Part shown: piece by piece, positions 16,237 through 23,861 of the stretch
Layout of the letters: every line of letters starts with the position of its first letter
How positions within the stretch are numbered: the first letter of the stretch is position 1
IMG/VR virus record: IMGVR_UViG_3300017743_000017
Span: 1 to 50,707 of that record
Direction: 5' to 3' (one strand)
Source: a virus
DNA length: 50,707 nt
The notes under the pieces: generated by a model
The model's input: only the letters and a program-made list of their open reading frames with translations
Told to the model about the DNA's origin: nothing
The model's database searches: none
Translations under genes and position numbers: made by a program

Positions 16237-16262
16237 AGACCTCAATTTGAGGTCTTTTTTTT
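16237..16262 (+). terminator. Intrinsic terminator after the first fibre genes
   Basis: An 8-bp perfect stem AGACCTCA/TGAGGTCT (16237-16244 and 16248-16255) with a 3-nt loop is followed by a run of T. A late-type promoter starts 2 nt later. Confidence 0.93.
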
Positions 16263-16263
16263 C

Positions 16264-16277
16264 ATATTTATAATAAA
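16264..16277 (+). promoter_or_regulatory. Late-type promoter, exact ATATTTATAATAAA
   Basis: Exact consensus ending 12 nt before the ATG of the neck gene at 16290, immediately after a terminator. Confidence 0.65.
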
Positions 16278-16289
16278 ACTGAATACAAT

Positions 16290-17489
16290 ATGAATATTCC
16301 AATTTATGATGGTGATCCATTATGGAACCCAAATGCAACAGCTTTTGGATTTTACAATAATGATATTGAATTTCAAGAAGATTGTATTAAAGTAGCAAGA
16401 TTTGTAACTACACGTTTAGGTTATCCCTTAATGGATGTTGAATTACAAACAGGATCTATTTTTACTGCCTTTGAAGAAGCTATAACTACCTATGGTAATG
16501 AATTATATGCTTATTTAATTCGAGAAAATGTATTAGATTTAACTGGTTTACCTTATGAAAATATTAATTTAAATGATGTTATAGTTACTCCTAATTTTGA
16601 GACTATAATTAGATTATCCGAACAATATGGTGAAGAAGCTGGAGTTGGAGGTAATGTTCCTTGGTATAAAGGATTTATTCCTTTAACATCTAGTGTTCAA
16701 GACTATGATTTAAAAGTTTGGGCTAAAGACCAAGGTATAACAGGTAGTATAGAAATAAAAAGAGTATTTTACCAAGAACCAATCCCAGCATCCGCAAGAT
16801 ATTTAGATCCTTTTGATGGGTTTGGATTTGGTGGTGTAGCAGCTGCAGGAATGATGGGCTTAGGTGGATTTGGAGGTTCAATGGGTTATTTAATGATGCC
16901 ACTTAACTATGATATGCAAGTTATTCAAGCCATTGAAATGAATGAAATGGTTAGATTATCAAACTATAGTTTTGAAGTACATAACAACGTAATTAGAATA
17001 TTCCCAATACCCGGACCTTATGAAGTTAGTGGTGTAGGAGATATAGCTGAAGATGGTGGTGGTTCATTTAATTGTGGGAATTTATGGTTTGAATACATTA
17101 AAAGAGATGATAGAATTGAAAGTAGTTTAATTTGTGCTGAAGATAAGGTAACAAATGTTTCTAATATGCCATACCAAAACCCAACATATTCATTAATCAA
17201 TTCAGTAGGAAGACAATGGATTTTTGAATACACGTTAGCTATTTGTAAGGAAATTTTAGGGTATGTTCGTGGTAAATATAGTACGGTACCAATTCCAAAT
17301 GCGGATATGACGTTAAATCAAGCGGATTTATTAGCAGCGGCAACAGCAGAAAAAACAGCTTTACTAGAAAGATTAAGAGCATATTTTGATGAAAATTCAC
17401 GTGCTTCACTATTAGAAAGAAAAGTAAGAGAAGCAGATGCAGTACTAAGAGAATTGGACCAAGTTCCAAGAGTAATTTATATAGGATAA
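16290..17489 (+). CDS. Neck protein (gp13-like)
   Basis: The product is 399 residues. The start (MNIPIYDGDPLWNPNATAFG) and the IKVARFVTTRLGYPLMDVEL segment that follows fit head-completion neck proteins of T4-like phages, in line with its place just before the gp14-like gene. A Gly/Met-rich insertion (about residues 175-210, FGFGGVAAAGMMGLGGFGG) is unusual and may be a flexible surface loop. The C-terminal helix region (about 330-395) carries many Leu/Ala/Arg residues. It is longer than T4 gp13 (309 residues). It would sit between portal and tail as part of the connector. Assignment rests on gene order plus sequence style, so gp13 identity is probable rather than proven. Confidence 0.7.
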   Translation: MNIPIYDGDPLWNPNATAFGFYNNDIEFQEDCIKVARFVTTRLGYPLMDVELQTGSIFTAFEEAITTYGNELYAYLIRENVLDLTGLPYENINLNDVIVTPNFETIIRLSEQYGEEAGVGGNVPWYKGFIPLTSSVQDYDLKVWAKDQGITGSIEIKRVFYQEPIPASARYLDPFDGFGFGGVAAAGMMGLGGFGGSMGYLMMPLNYDMQVIQAIEMNEMVRLSNYSFEVHNNVIRIFPIPGPYEVSGVGDIAEDGGGSFNCGNLWFEYIKRDDRIESSLICAEDKVTNVSNMPYQNPTYSLINSVGRQWIFEYTLAICKEILGYVRGKYSTVPIPNADMTLNQADLLAAATAEKTALLERLRAYFDENSRASLLERKVREADAVLRELDQVPRVIYIG

Positions 17490-17490
17490 T

Positions 17491-18021
17491 ATGGCAATGT
17501 TCGCAAGACAGAGAGATGTCTCTCTGGTAAGACACTTAAATAGAGAAGTTATGGGTAATGTAATTACCCAACAAGCTGCCTTCTACCAATTTAAATTAGA
17601 AGAAACTAAAGTAAACATATATGGTGAGGCAGCAGCAGAAAAGTTTTATAATGGCCCTTTCTTATTTAATTGTTTAATTGATAGAGGAGATCAGGAATAT
17701 CCCGAAAATGCTGAAGGTATACAATTTGAACAACCTATTAATTTTTATTTCTTGAGAGATGATTTAGTTGATGCAGATGTAGTACCTGATGTTGGTGATA
17801 TAATATTATATCAAGAAGGATACTATGGAGTACAAGGTACAATATCAAACCAATACTGGAGTGGCAAAAACCCAGATTACCCAAATAATGATTCAGATGG
17901 TACACCAAATCCTTTAAATCCTAATCTACAATTATTTGGAACTAATTTATCAATATTAGTATCAACATATTATATATCAGCAGATAAACCAGGAATATCA
18001 CCTTATAAAGAAAGATTTTAA
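17491..18021 (+). CDS. Neck protein (gp14-like)
   Basis: The 176-residue product starts one base after the preceding stop. The VNIYGEAAAEKFYNGPFLFN region (about residues 42-61) matches the gp14 pattern in which an N/Y-x-Y-G-E motif is followed by a Y/P-rich strand. A second half with INFYFLRDDLVDADVVPDVG and GDIILYQEGYYGVQG fits a beta-barrel connector. T4 gp14 is 256 residues, so this is shorter. With the gp13-like and gp15-like neighbours it forms the head-tail joining set. Its stop codon overlaps the next start by one base (TAATG). Confidence 0.78.
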   Translation: MAMFARQRDVSLVRHLNREVMGNVITQQAAFYQFKLEETKVNIYGEAAAEKFYNGPFLFNCLIDRGDQEYPENAEGIQFEQPINFYFLRDDLVDADVVPDVGDIILYQEGYYGVQGTISNQYWSGKNPDYPNNDSDGTPNPLNPNLQLFGTNLSILVSTYYISADKPGISPYKERF

Positions 18022-19004
18022 TGTCAGTAAGAAAACCTATACCTAAAACCCAAAAACAAATAAGCATAGATCAGCAAAGACCTACTGATCCAAGGTATGG
18101 TAATCCTAATATACCATTACCAACTAATGAAAACGAAACTGGTATACCCTTTAATAGGTCAGAAAAATTATCTTGGAAAGGTGATGATACTAAACCTTTA
18201 TCAATTGGTATACAAGATTTAGATGAAGCAGTATTTTATTACTTTCAAAATGTTATTAAACCTTTTGTTTATCAAAATGGAGAAAGAAGAGAAGTACCAG
18301 TAATATATGGTGACCCTGAAAGATGGAAATCATTTCAACGTGATGGATATTATAGAGATAAAAAGGGATCTATTATGTTACCTATTATTGTTATTAAAAG
18401 AAATACAATAACAAAAGATAGAACAGTATATAATAAATTAGATGCTAATAGTCCTAACTTATATGGTACTTTTCAACGTGCTTACAATCCTAAAAACTTC
18501 TATAATAATTGGGCAGCAATCAAAAACAAAATACCAGCTAAACAGTTTTATGCCGTAGCAGTTCCAGATTTTGTAAATCTAGAATATAGTGTTATAGCCC
18601 AAACTTATTACATGGAACAATTAAATAAAATAATTGAATCATGTGAATATGCTTCTGATGCATATTGGGGAGATCCTGAAAGATTTAAATTCAGAGCTTT
18701 TATAGATAGTTTTACAACGGCAACAGAATTAACTACAGGTAGAGATAGGTTAGTAAAAGGAACATTTAATATAAGATTAAGAGGATATATAATTCCGGAT
18801 ACTATACAAAAAGACTTAAATTCTATTTCTAAATATAATTCTAAATCTAAGTTTATAGTACAGATGGAAACAACATCTAATTCAGAAATATTTGAAACAG
18901 GGGTTACAAAAACAAGAGATGGAAGGGTAAGAAAAGATAGAGATATTGATGGTAATATAGCAAATATTGGGGATGTAACCCCTGGAACTCAATTAAAAAA
19001 TTAA
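18021..19004 (+). CDS. Tail terminator / sheath stabiliser (gp15-like)
   Basis: The product is 327 residues, beginning by a one-base overlap with the gp14-like gene. The core EVPVIYGDPERWKSFQRDGY (about residues 92-111), followed by LPIIVIKRNTITKD, matches the pattern of T4 gp15, in which a V-P-V-x-Y-G strand precedes a P-x-I-x-x-x-R region. The last 70 residues are polar and likely disordered. It would cap the tail tube and sheath and join the tail to the neck. T4 gp15 is 272 residues. Gene order (13, 14, 15) supports the call. Other tail-completion proteins remain possible. Confidence 0.7.
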   Translation: MSVRKPIPKTQKQISIDQQRPTDPRYGNPNIPLPTNENETGIPFNRSEKLSWKGDDTKPLSIGIQDLDEAVFYYFQNVIKPFVYQNGERREVPVIYGDPERWKSFQRDGYYRDKKGSIMLPIIVIKRNTITKDRTVYNKLDANSPNLYGTFQRAYNPKNFYNNWAAIKNKIPAKQFYAVAVPDFVNLEYSVIAQTYYMEQLNKIIESCEYASDAYWGDPERFKFRAFIDSFTTATELTTGRDRLVKGTFNIRLRGYIIPDTIQKDLNSISKYNSKSKFIVQMETTSNSEIFETGVTKTRDGRVRKDRDIDGNIANIGDVTPGTQLKN

Positions 19005-19016
19005 AAATAAAAAATA

Positions 19017-20321
19017 ATGGCTAATAACGTTAGATTTGTAGACTCCCTTAAAGCAGGACAATATAAAGGCAATCCAGGTCCACAAGGACCAGTTGGGCCT
19101 TCAGGTTCAGCTTTTCCTTTTACGGGTTCGGCTGGAATAACAGGTAGTTTAGATTTAACTGGTAGTTTTAACGCATCAGGTAGTACACATGCAATTACAG
19201 GACAAATAACTTTTGGAGGAGTCAATGTAACATCCTTAAACTCAGGCGGAGGTCTAAACCAACTATCTCTTAATGTAGCAGATTCCAATGATAGTAACAA
19301 CCCAGATAATTATTTACTTCATTTAGATAATCTTGGAGATGGAATGTTTTATGCTAAAAGTTTAGAATTAGGAGATGGTGAAGGAGTTTTCAATGGAACA
19401 AACCTTCAGATTGATTCTCCAAATAATCAATTTTTATTTGAAAATGGTAATGTAGGGATTGGAACTGGTAGTCCTAGTGAAAAATTACAAGTTGAAGGAA
19501 ATATAAGTGCAAGTGGATTTATTCAAAGTAATCAAATAAATAGTAATCAAATAACTGGAAGTAATTTAGCTATAGGTACAGACTATAATTCCCTTCCTAA
19601 TGACCCCGGATATACAGGTATAATTTCAAGATTTGATGGTGGTGTATTTTTTAATATTAAAGAAGAAGCATTAAAGACTTTTGGTATTAATAGTGCAGCA
19701 GTAGGAGACGGCATTTTACAAATTGATACTGATCCAAACCATTTTTTACTAGACCCGACAGGTAATGTTGAGTTAAAAGTAGGATTAGGAGTTGTATCTC
19801 CCTCAGCTTCTTTAGATATAGTAGGAAATATCCAAGCTTCGAGTCATATAACAGCATCTGGTAATATCAGTGCAAGTGGAGATCTTTCTGCTGCTAACAT
19901 AAATGTCCCAACTAATGGTACTACATCATTTGGCTCAAACGTAACTTTTACAGCAAACCAGTCTACAACTTTTGCTTCTAATACAATTGCTAGTGGATAC
20001 CCACTAAATATAATTCCAAGCAATGGTGTTTTTATTAAATCCGCATTACTGTTTGGTGAAAATATTGCAGCGTTTAATAATAATGGTTCTGTTGATTTAT
20101 ATTATGATAACTCAAAGAAATTTGAAACTACTACAGCTGGTATAAATGTAACAGGAAATATTACAGCTTCGGCTAATATAAGTGGAAGTGGTACTGGTAG
20201 TTTAGGTAGTTTATTAGTTGACGGCTCTTCTATCGATTTTACTAATGTTCCAATTTCTGATCCTGGGGTTGCTGGAAGATTATGGAGAGATGGAACAGAT
20301 TTAAAAATATCTGTGGGGTAA
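19017..20321 (+). CDS. Tail-fibre protein with short collagen-like segment
   Basis: The product is 434 residues. Near residue 20 is a short Gly-Pro-Gln/Gly-Pro-Val triplet segment (GNPGPQGPVGPSG) that could trimerise. This is followed by Gly/Ser/Thr-rich repeats (TGSLDLTGSFNASGSTHAIT) and typical fibre units such as NVGIGTGSPSEKLQVEGNIS. The repeats resemble those in the fibre at 15148, so the two are probably paralogous in their shafts. No catalytic motif is visible. It follows the neck genes after 12 nt and is probably part of a whisker or side fibre involved in host contact. Confidence 0.8.
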   Translation: MANNVRFVDSLKAGQYKGNPGPQGPVGPSGSAFPFTGSAGITGSLDLTGSFNASGSTHAITGQITFGGVNVTSLNSGGGLNQLSLNVADSNDSNNPDNYLLHLDNLGDGMFYAKSLELGDGEGVFNGTNLQIDSPNNQFLFENGNVGIGTGSPSEKLQVEGNISASGFIQSNQINSNQITGSNLAIGTDYNSLPNDPGYTGIISRFDGGVFFNIKEEALKTFGINSAAVGDGILQIDTDPNHFLLDPTGNVELKVGLGVVSPSASLDIVGNIQASSHITASGNISASGDLSAANINVPTNGTTSFGSNVTFTANQSTTFASNTIASGYPLNIIPSNGVFIKSALLFGENIAAFNNNGSVDLYYDNSKKFETTTAGINVTGNITASANISGSGTGSLGSLLVDGSSIDFTNVPISDPGVAGRLWRDGTDLKISVG

Positions 20322-20343
20322 TAAATAATAAATAATAAATAAT

Positions 20344-20359
20344 TTTAGAATATTCTAAA
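20344..20359 (+). repeat. 16-bp perfect palindrome TTTAGAATATTCTAAA
   Basis: Located in the 81-nt gap between a fibre gene and the next late-type promoter, and preceded by AATAAAT-type direct repeats (from about 20323). It lacks GC pairs and a clear T tract beyond TTTT, so at best it is a weak terminator; a protein-binding site is an alternative. Confidence 0.5.
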
Positions 20360-20376
20360 TTTTGCTTTTAAATTAC

Positions 20377-20390
20377 ATATTTATAATAAA
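20377..20390 (+). promoter_or_regulatory. Late-type promoter, exact ATATTTATAATAAA
   Basis: Exact consensus ending 12 nt before the ATG at 20403. Confidence 0.65.
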
Positions 20391-20402
20391 TAAAAATAAC
20401 AA

Positions 20403-20717
20403 ATGAAACATATTTGGAAAATATACAATCTTGAAAGAATAAAGGCAGATGGTTTTGTTACTGATGTAACATATGCCTGTGAGTCATCAGATAATAATAT
20501 ATCTACTAGATTAATTGGAGATTTAACTTTATCAGGTTCAACAGAAGAACCAGGATTTGTCCCTTACGAAAATCTTACTGAAAGTGAGGTTTTAGGTTGG
20601 GTAAATGCTAGTATAGATGAGGCTGCTGTCGAAACAGCAAATTCTGCTTCAATTGCTGCTATGGCTATAGCTAGAGCGGCTATTACAAGTTCTAATGGGA
20701 TACCTTGGCTAGAATAA
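20403..20717 (+). CDS. Small fibre-associated-type phage protein (DUF7936-like)
   Basis: The product is 104 residues. The opening WKIYNLERIKADGFVTDVTY, with a beta-rich middle and a C-terminal Ala-rich helix (IAAMAIARAAITSSNGIPWL), matches my memory of a small family placed beside tail-fibre genes in marine myoviruses. The family name is uncertain. It has its own exact late-type promoter and is the last structural gene before the sulfate-related cassette, which begins 34 nt later with a different promoter class. It may be a virion protein or a fibre-assembly factor. Confidence 0.7.
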   Translation: MKHIWKIYNLERIKADGFVTDVTYACESSDNNISTRLIGDLTLSGSTEEPGFVPYENLTESEVLGWVNASIDEAAVETANSASIAAMAIARAAITSSNGIPWLE

Positions 20718-20751
20718 AAATTAAAGATTTTTTGATGCTCTTTTAAAATTT

Positions 20752-20782
20752 TTTGGGAGTACTAAATTATTTTTGTATATTA
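20752..20782 (+). promoter_or_regulatory. Early-type promoter TTTGG-N18-GTATATTA for the sulfate cassette
   Basis: TTTGG (20752-20756) and GTATATTA (20775-20782) are exactly 18 nt apart, identical in form to the sites before 209, 40766 and 42554. It ends 20 nt before the glycosyltransferase ATG and places this cassette under a promoter class otherwise used by replication genes. Confidence 0.75.
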
Positions 20783-20802
20783 GTTATAGTAAAAAGTTAT
20801 AG

Positions 20803-21681
20803 ATGAATATTTTATTCCAAATAGATGGGGGCTTAGGCAAATCAATCATGGCAACTGCAATGGTTAAGGTTATAAAAAAACGTTATAAAAACGCTAACCT
20901 TATAGTCGTTACTGCTTACCCCGATGTGTTTTTAAATAATCCTAGTGTTAGTAAAGTTTATAATACTAATAACATAAATGGTTTTTATTTAAAATATGTT
21001 AAGGATCAAAAATGTAAAATTTTTGTTGAAGATCCTTATAGAAATGAGGATTTTATTCTAGATAAACCCATAAAATTACTTAAAACTTGGTGTGAATTAT
21101 ATGGTTTACGTTACAATAACGAACAACCCGAACTTCACCTTACCCAACCAGAATTAGATTATTTTAAACCGTATTATACTACAGATAAACCAATATTAGC
21201 TATTCAAACTAATGGAGGACCAGCAGGTATAGGGTACCAATATGCTTGGACAAGAGATATCCCAGAACCAACCATTTTAGAGTTAATAAACCATTATAAG
21301 GATGATTATACTATAATTCATATAAAAAGAGAAGATCAAAAAATATATCCTGATACAATGCAAGCACTGGATGGTTATAGAAGTATAGCTATATTACTTC
21401 TTTTATCTTCAAAAAGATTATTAATGGATAGCTTTGCACAACATATGGCTGCAGCTCTAAATAAAAAATCTACAGTTTGTTGGGTTAGCACAAAACCAGA
21501 AATATTTGGGTATAAAATACATGATAATATAAAATCAAATCCATTTACTAAAGAACCCTCTTTACATGAAGCAGCTTATCAACCATTTGCTTTATCGCAA
21601 GATATACATTCAATACCTTATAATGATTTAAAAGAAATATTTAGTACGAATAAAATTATAGAATCGATAAATAATCAATAA
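20803..21681 (+). CDS. Glycosyltransferase family 9-like (heptosyltransferase-like)
   Basis: The product is 292 residues. It begins MNILFQIDGGLGKSIMATAM, then VKVIKKRYKNANLIVVTAYP and NNPSVSKVYN, matching the GT9 pattern of a Gly-rich loop followed by a helix and a Pro-Asp-Val strand. Near residue 210 SKRLLMDSFAQHMAAALNKK recalls the D-S-x-x-x-H-x-A-A-A-L donor-binding segment. Members transfer heptose or another sugar onto cell-surface glycans. It is first of five overlapping genes: its stop overlaps the sulfotransferase start by one base. I infer that it builds or extends a glycan which the following enzymes sulfate. Sugar and acceptor cannot be read from sequence. Confidence 0.75.
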   Translation: MNILFQIDGGLGKSIMATAMVKVIKKRYKNANLIVVTAYPDVFLNNPSVSKVYNTNNINGFYLKYVKDQKCKIFVEDPYRNEDFILDKPIKLLKTWCELYGLRYNNEQPELHLTQPELDYFKPYYTTDKPILAIQTNGGPAGIGYQYAWTRDIPEPTILELINHYKDDYTIIHIKREDQKIYPDTMQALDGYRSIAILLLLSSKRLLMDSFAQHMAAALNKKSTVCWVSTKPEIFGYKIHDNIKSNPFTKEPSLHEAAYQPFALSQDIHSIPYNDLKEIFSTNKIIESINNQ

Positions 21682-22499
21682 TGGAAGAAATATTTTTTCA
21701 ATCTTCATTACCTAGAGCAGGTAGTACTTTATTGCAAAATATATTGGGTCAAAATCCTGATTTTTATGTAACCCCCACATCAGGCGTATTAGAATTATTA
21801 TATGCAGCTAGACAAAATTATACAAATGATAATGCCTTTAGAGCTCAGGATTCTAAACTAATGAAAAAGGGATGGCTTAATTTTTGCAATCAAGGTTTAG
21901 AAGGATTTTATAAAGGCATAACACATAAAAAATTTATTGTAGATAAAAGTAGAGGATGGGGTATACATTATAATTTTTTAAATTCATTTTATTCAAATCC
22001 AAAAATAGTTTGTATGGTAAGAGATTTAAGATCTATTTATACATCTATGGAAAAAAATTTTAGAAAAAACCCCGAAAAAGATGATGGGACTGTAAATTGG
22101 AGTAAAATGAAAGGTACTACAACTGCTAAAAGAATTGATATTTGGGCTGACTCACCTCCAATAGGAATTGCAATTGAAAGACTTCAACAAATAATTAATG
22201 AAGGGATAGATAAAAAAATTCATTTTCTCCGTTTTGAAGATCTAACCTCAAATCCACAAGAAGAATTAAATAAAATTTATAATTTTTTCCAAATAAAAGA
22301 ATATAGTCATGATTTTGACAATGTTAAACAATTAACACAAGAAGATGATACAGTACATGGTATGTTTGGGGATCATAAAATTAAAAAACAAGTAAAACCT
22401 ATACCCCTTACGTATAATGAAATTTTAGGACCACAACTTTCACAAAACATAGTTAATACTTATCCCTGGTTTTATGAATATTTTAATTACAAAATATGA
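21681..22499 (+). CDS. PAPS-dependent sulfotransferase
   Basis: The product is 272 residues. Residues 8-18 (SSLPRAGSTLL) form the 5'-phosphosulfate-binding loop typical of sulfotransferases. CMVRDLRSIYTSM near residue 112 is the 3'-phosphate-binding VRD-x-R...S segment, and LRFEDLTSNPQEELNKIYNF near 190 is the usual later motif. The enzyme would move sulfate from PAPS to a hydroxyl on a glycan, small molecule or protein. It lies directly before an APS kinase, which makes PAPS, with a 4-bp ATGA overlap, and after a glycosyltransferase, so the sulfated target is most likely a sugar. No membrane segment or signal peptide is seen, so it is probably cytoplasmic. Confidence 0.88.
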   Translation: MEEIFFQSSLPRAGSTLLQNILGQNPDFYVTPTSGVLELLYAARQNYTNDNAFRAQDSKLMKKGWLNFCNQGLEGFYKGITHKKFIVDKSRGWGIHYNFLNSFYSNPKIVCMVRDLRSIYTSMEKNFRKNPEKDDGTVNWSKMKGTTTAKRIDIWADSPPIGIAIERLQQIINEGIDKKIHFLRFEDLTSNPQEELNKIYNFFQIKEYSHDFDNVKQLTQEDDTVHGMFGDHKIKKQVKPIPLTYNEILGPQLSQNIVNTYPWFYEYFNYKI

Positions 22500-22966
22500 T
22501 ATACTGGTTTACAGGACAGCCGGGTTCAGGCAAAACAGTTTTAGCAAATCTACTTAAAGAAAAATACCTACCTCATGCTTATCGTATAGATGGAGATGAA
22601 ATGAGAGAATTATTTACAAATAAAGATTATTCTATAAAAGGTAGAATAACTAATGTAGACACCGCTCAAAAAATTGCTCATTATTTACATAATCAAGGTA
22701 AAGATGTAATTGTATCTTTAGTTTCTCCTTATTTAGACCAAAGAAAAGAATTTAAGGACATAATGGAGTGGCAATTACAAGAAATTTTTGTATATTATGA
22801 TGTAGATAAAGGGCTTAGAGGTAGAGAAAATTATCATGTTATGCAATTCCAAAAACCGGATTTAGATTACATTGATATTGATACTACAAAACAAACCCCA
22901 GAAGAATCATTAAAGGTAATAGCTAAAAAATCTGGTTTAGATATGATATATTCTAAAGGATTATGA
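22496..22966 (+). CDS. cysC: Adenylylsulfate (APS) kinase
   Basis: The 156-residue product has Walker A GQPGSGKT (residues 7-14), RIDGDEMRELF (about 30-40) for substrate contact, the R-x-x-N of GRITNVDTAQ (about 49-58) and VSLVSPYLDQRKEF (about 73-86), the family's ISPY-R block. It phosphorylates APS with ATP to give PAPS, the donor used by the sulfotransferase upstream. Cellular APS kinases are nearer 200 residues; the lid and C-terminal region are shortened here, but the motifs look intact. It overlaps both neighbours by 4 bp (ATGA), consistent with coupled translation. Host APS or the next gene's product could supply its substrate. Confidence 0.88.
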   Translation: MIYWFTGQPGSGKTVLANLLKEKYLPHAYRIDGDEMRELFTNKDYSIKGRITNVDTAQKIAHYLHNQGKDVIVSLVSPYLDQRKEFKDIMEWQLQEIFVYYDVDKGLRGRENYHVMQFQKPDLDYIDIDTTKQTPEESLKVIAKKSGLDMIYSKGL

Positions 22967-23322
22967 GTAAAAAATATTCAATGTTTATTGGAAGGTGGCA
23001 ACCCTTACATCAAGGTCATCTTTGGTTAATCAATCAAAGATTACAAGAAGGAAAGAATGTATGTTTAGCAATTAGAGATGTTGAACTAAATGAAAATCAA
23101 CCTTGGACCGCTAAAGAAATAGAAAAGATGGTTCATGAGGGTGAGTTAAAAGGATTGATACAAGATGGTAGAGTTATTACAACAATAATACCTGATATTG
23201 AATCAATTAATTATGGTAGAGGTGTTGGGTATGAAGTTATTGAACATATACCACCAACGGAAATAGGTGAAATATCAGCTACAAAAATTAGAGAACAAAT
23301 GAGAAAAGATGGTAAGTTATAA
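22963..23322 (+). CDS. HxGH nucleotidyltransferase (adenylyltransferase-like), substrate unresolved
   Basis: The product is 119 residues. GRWQPLHQGH (residues 10-19) is the HxGH nucleotide-binding signature and ISATKIRE (104-111) is the matching C-terminal ISSTKIR motif of cytidylyl/adenylyltransferases. IPDIESINYGRGVGYE lies between them. Because it follows an APS kinase and precedes a DUF2061 gene, one idea is a minimal ATP-sulfurylase-type enzyme making APS. The motifs also resemble archaeal-type NMN adenylyltransferase (GRFQPxHxGH, SATEIR), so NAD metabolism is a real alternative. The protein is short for either family. It overlaps the upstream gene by 4 bp and the downstream one by 14 bp. 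Confidence 0.8.
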   Translation: MSKKYSMFIGRWQPLHQGHLWLINQRLQEGKNVCLAIRDVELNENQPWTAKEIEKMVHEGELKGLIQDGRVITTIIPDIESINYGRGVGYEVIEHIPPTEIGEISATKIREQMRKDGKL

Positions 23323-23521
23323 AAGACACATTGCAAAAACAATATCATGGAGAATAATAGGAACAATAGACACAGTAATTATTTCAGGACTTATAACGGG
23401 TTCTTGGGGAGCAGGGTTAGCTATAGGAGGGGTAGAAATTATCTCCAAAATGGTGCTTTACTTTCTACACGAAAGAATGTGGTATAAATTTAGTAAATTT
23501 GGGGTAAATAAAAATAATTAA
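23309..23521 (+). CDS. DUF2061-family small membrane protein
   Basis: The product is 70 residues. It begins KRHIAKTISWRIIGTIDTVI, the typical DUF2061 start, with a Trp-Arg-x-x-Gly-Thr-x-Asp-Thr pattern. Two hydrophobic segments follow (about residues 13-31 and 33-53), then the ending VLYFLHERMWYKFSKFG. In flavobacteria DUF2061 genes are, from memory, often found in sulfate-assimilation operons, sometimes next to APS kinase or sulfurylase genes; that context is mirrored here. The role is not known; sulfate or other ion handling is speculation. It overlaps the preceding gene by 14 bp and closes the cassette: a late-type promoter begins on the next base. Confidence 0.85.
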   Translation: MVSYKRHIAKTISWRIIGTIDTVIISGLITGSWGAGLAIGGVEIISKMVLYFLHERMWYKFSKFGVNKNN

Positions 23522-23535
23522 ATATTTATAATAAA
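23522..23535 (+). promoter_or_regulatory. Late-type promoter, exact ATATTTATAATAAA
   Basis: Exact consensus beginning right after the DUF2061 stop and ending 11 nt before the ATG at 23547. It restarts late transcription after the sulfate cassette. Confidence 0.65.
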
Positions 23536-23546
23536 ATAAAAATAAA

Positions 23547-23807
23547 ATGAGTAAAAAAGAAATTATTAAGTTATCAGAAGAGGAATTAACAATTCTTAAA
23601 GGTTATCAAAAAAAACAAAATCAAATTACTTTTAATTTAGGTAATGTTGATATACAAAAAGCTATTCTTGAGGGACAAAGAAGTCAAATATTAGAAAATT
23701 TAGCTAATTTACAAGAAGAATCTAATAAAACAGCTAAGAAACTTCAAGATAAATATGGTGATGGGAATATTGATTTAGAAACTGGTGAATTTACTATTGT
23801 AGAATAA
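23547..23807 (+). CDS. Small coiled-coil phage protein, unknown function
   Basis: The product is 86 residues, mostly helical with a heptad-like pattern (EEELTILKGYQKKQNQITFN, then AILEGQRSQILENLANLQEE), ending in KYGDGNIDLETGEFTIVE. The final Gly-Asp-Gly...Asp-Leu-x-Thr-Gly-Glu-Phe segment is seen, from memory, in small hypothetical proteins beside tail genes in marine T4-like phages. It has its own exact late-type promoter, and the sheath gene follows after another one. Likely a tail-assembly accessory factor; not proven. Confidence 0.75.
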   Translation: MSKKEIIKLSEEELTILKGYQKKQNQITFNLGNVDIQKAILEGQRSQILENLANLQEESNKTAKKLQDKYGDGNIDLETGEFTIVE

Positions 23808-23838
23808 TTTTAAAGTTTTAACTATAATATATTTGTTT

Positions 23839-23852
23839 ATATTTATAATAAA
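23839..23852 (+). promoter_or_regulatory. Late-type promoter, exact ATATTTATAATAAA
   Basis: Exact consensus ending 9 nt before the first sheath ATG. Confidence 0.65.
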
Positions 23853-23861
23853 ATATTATAG

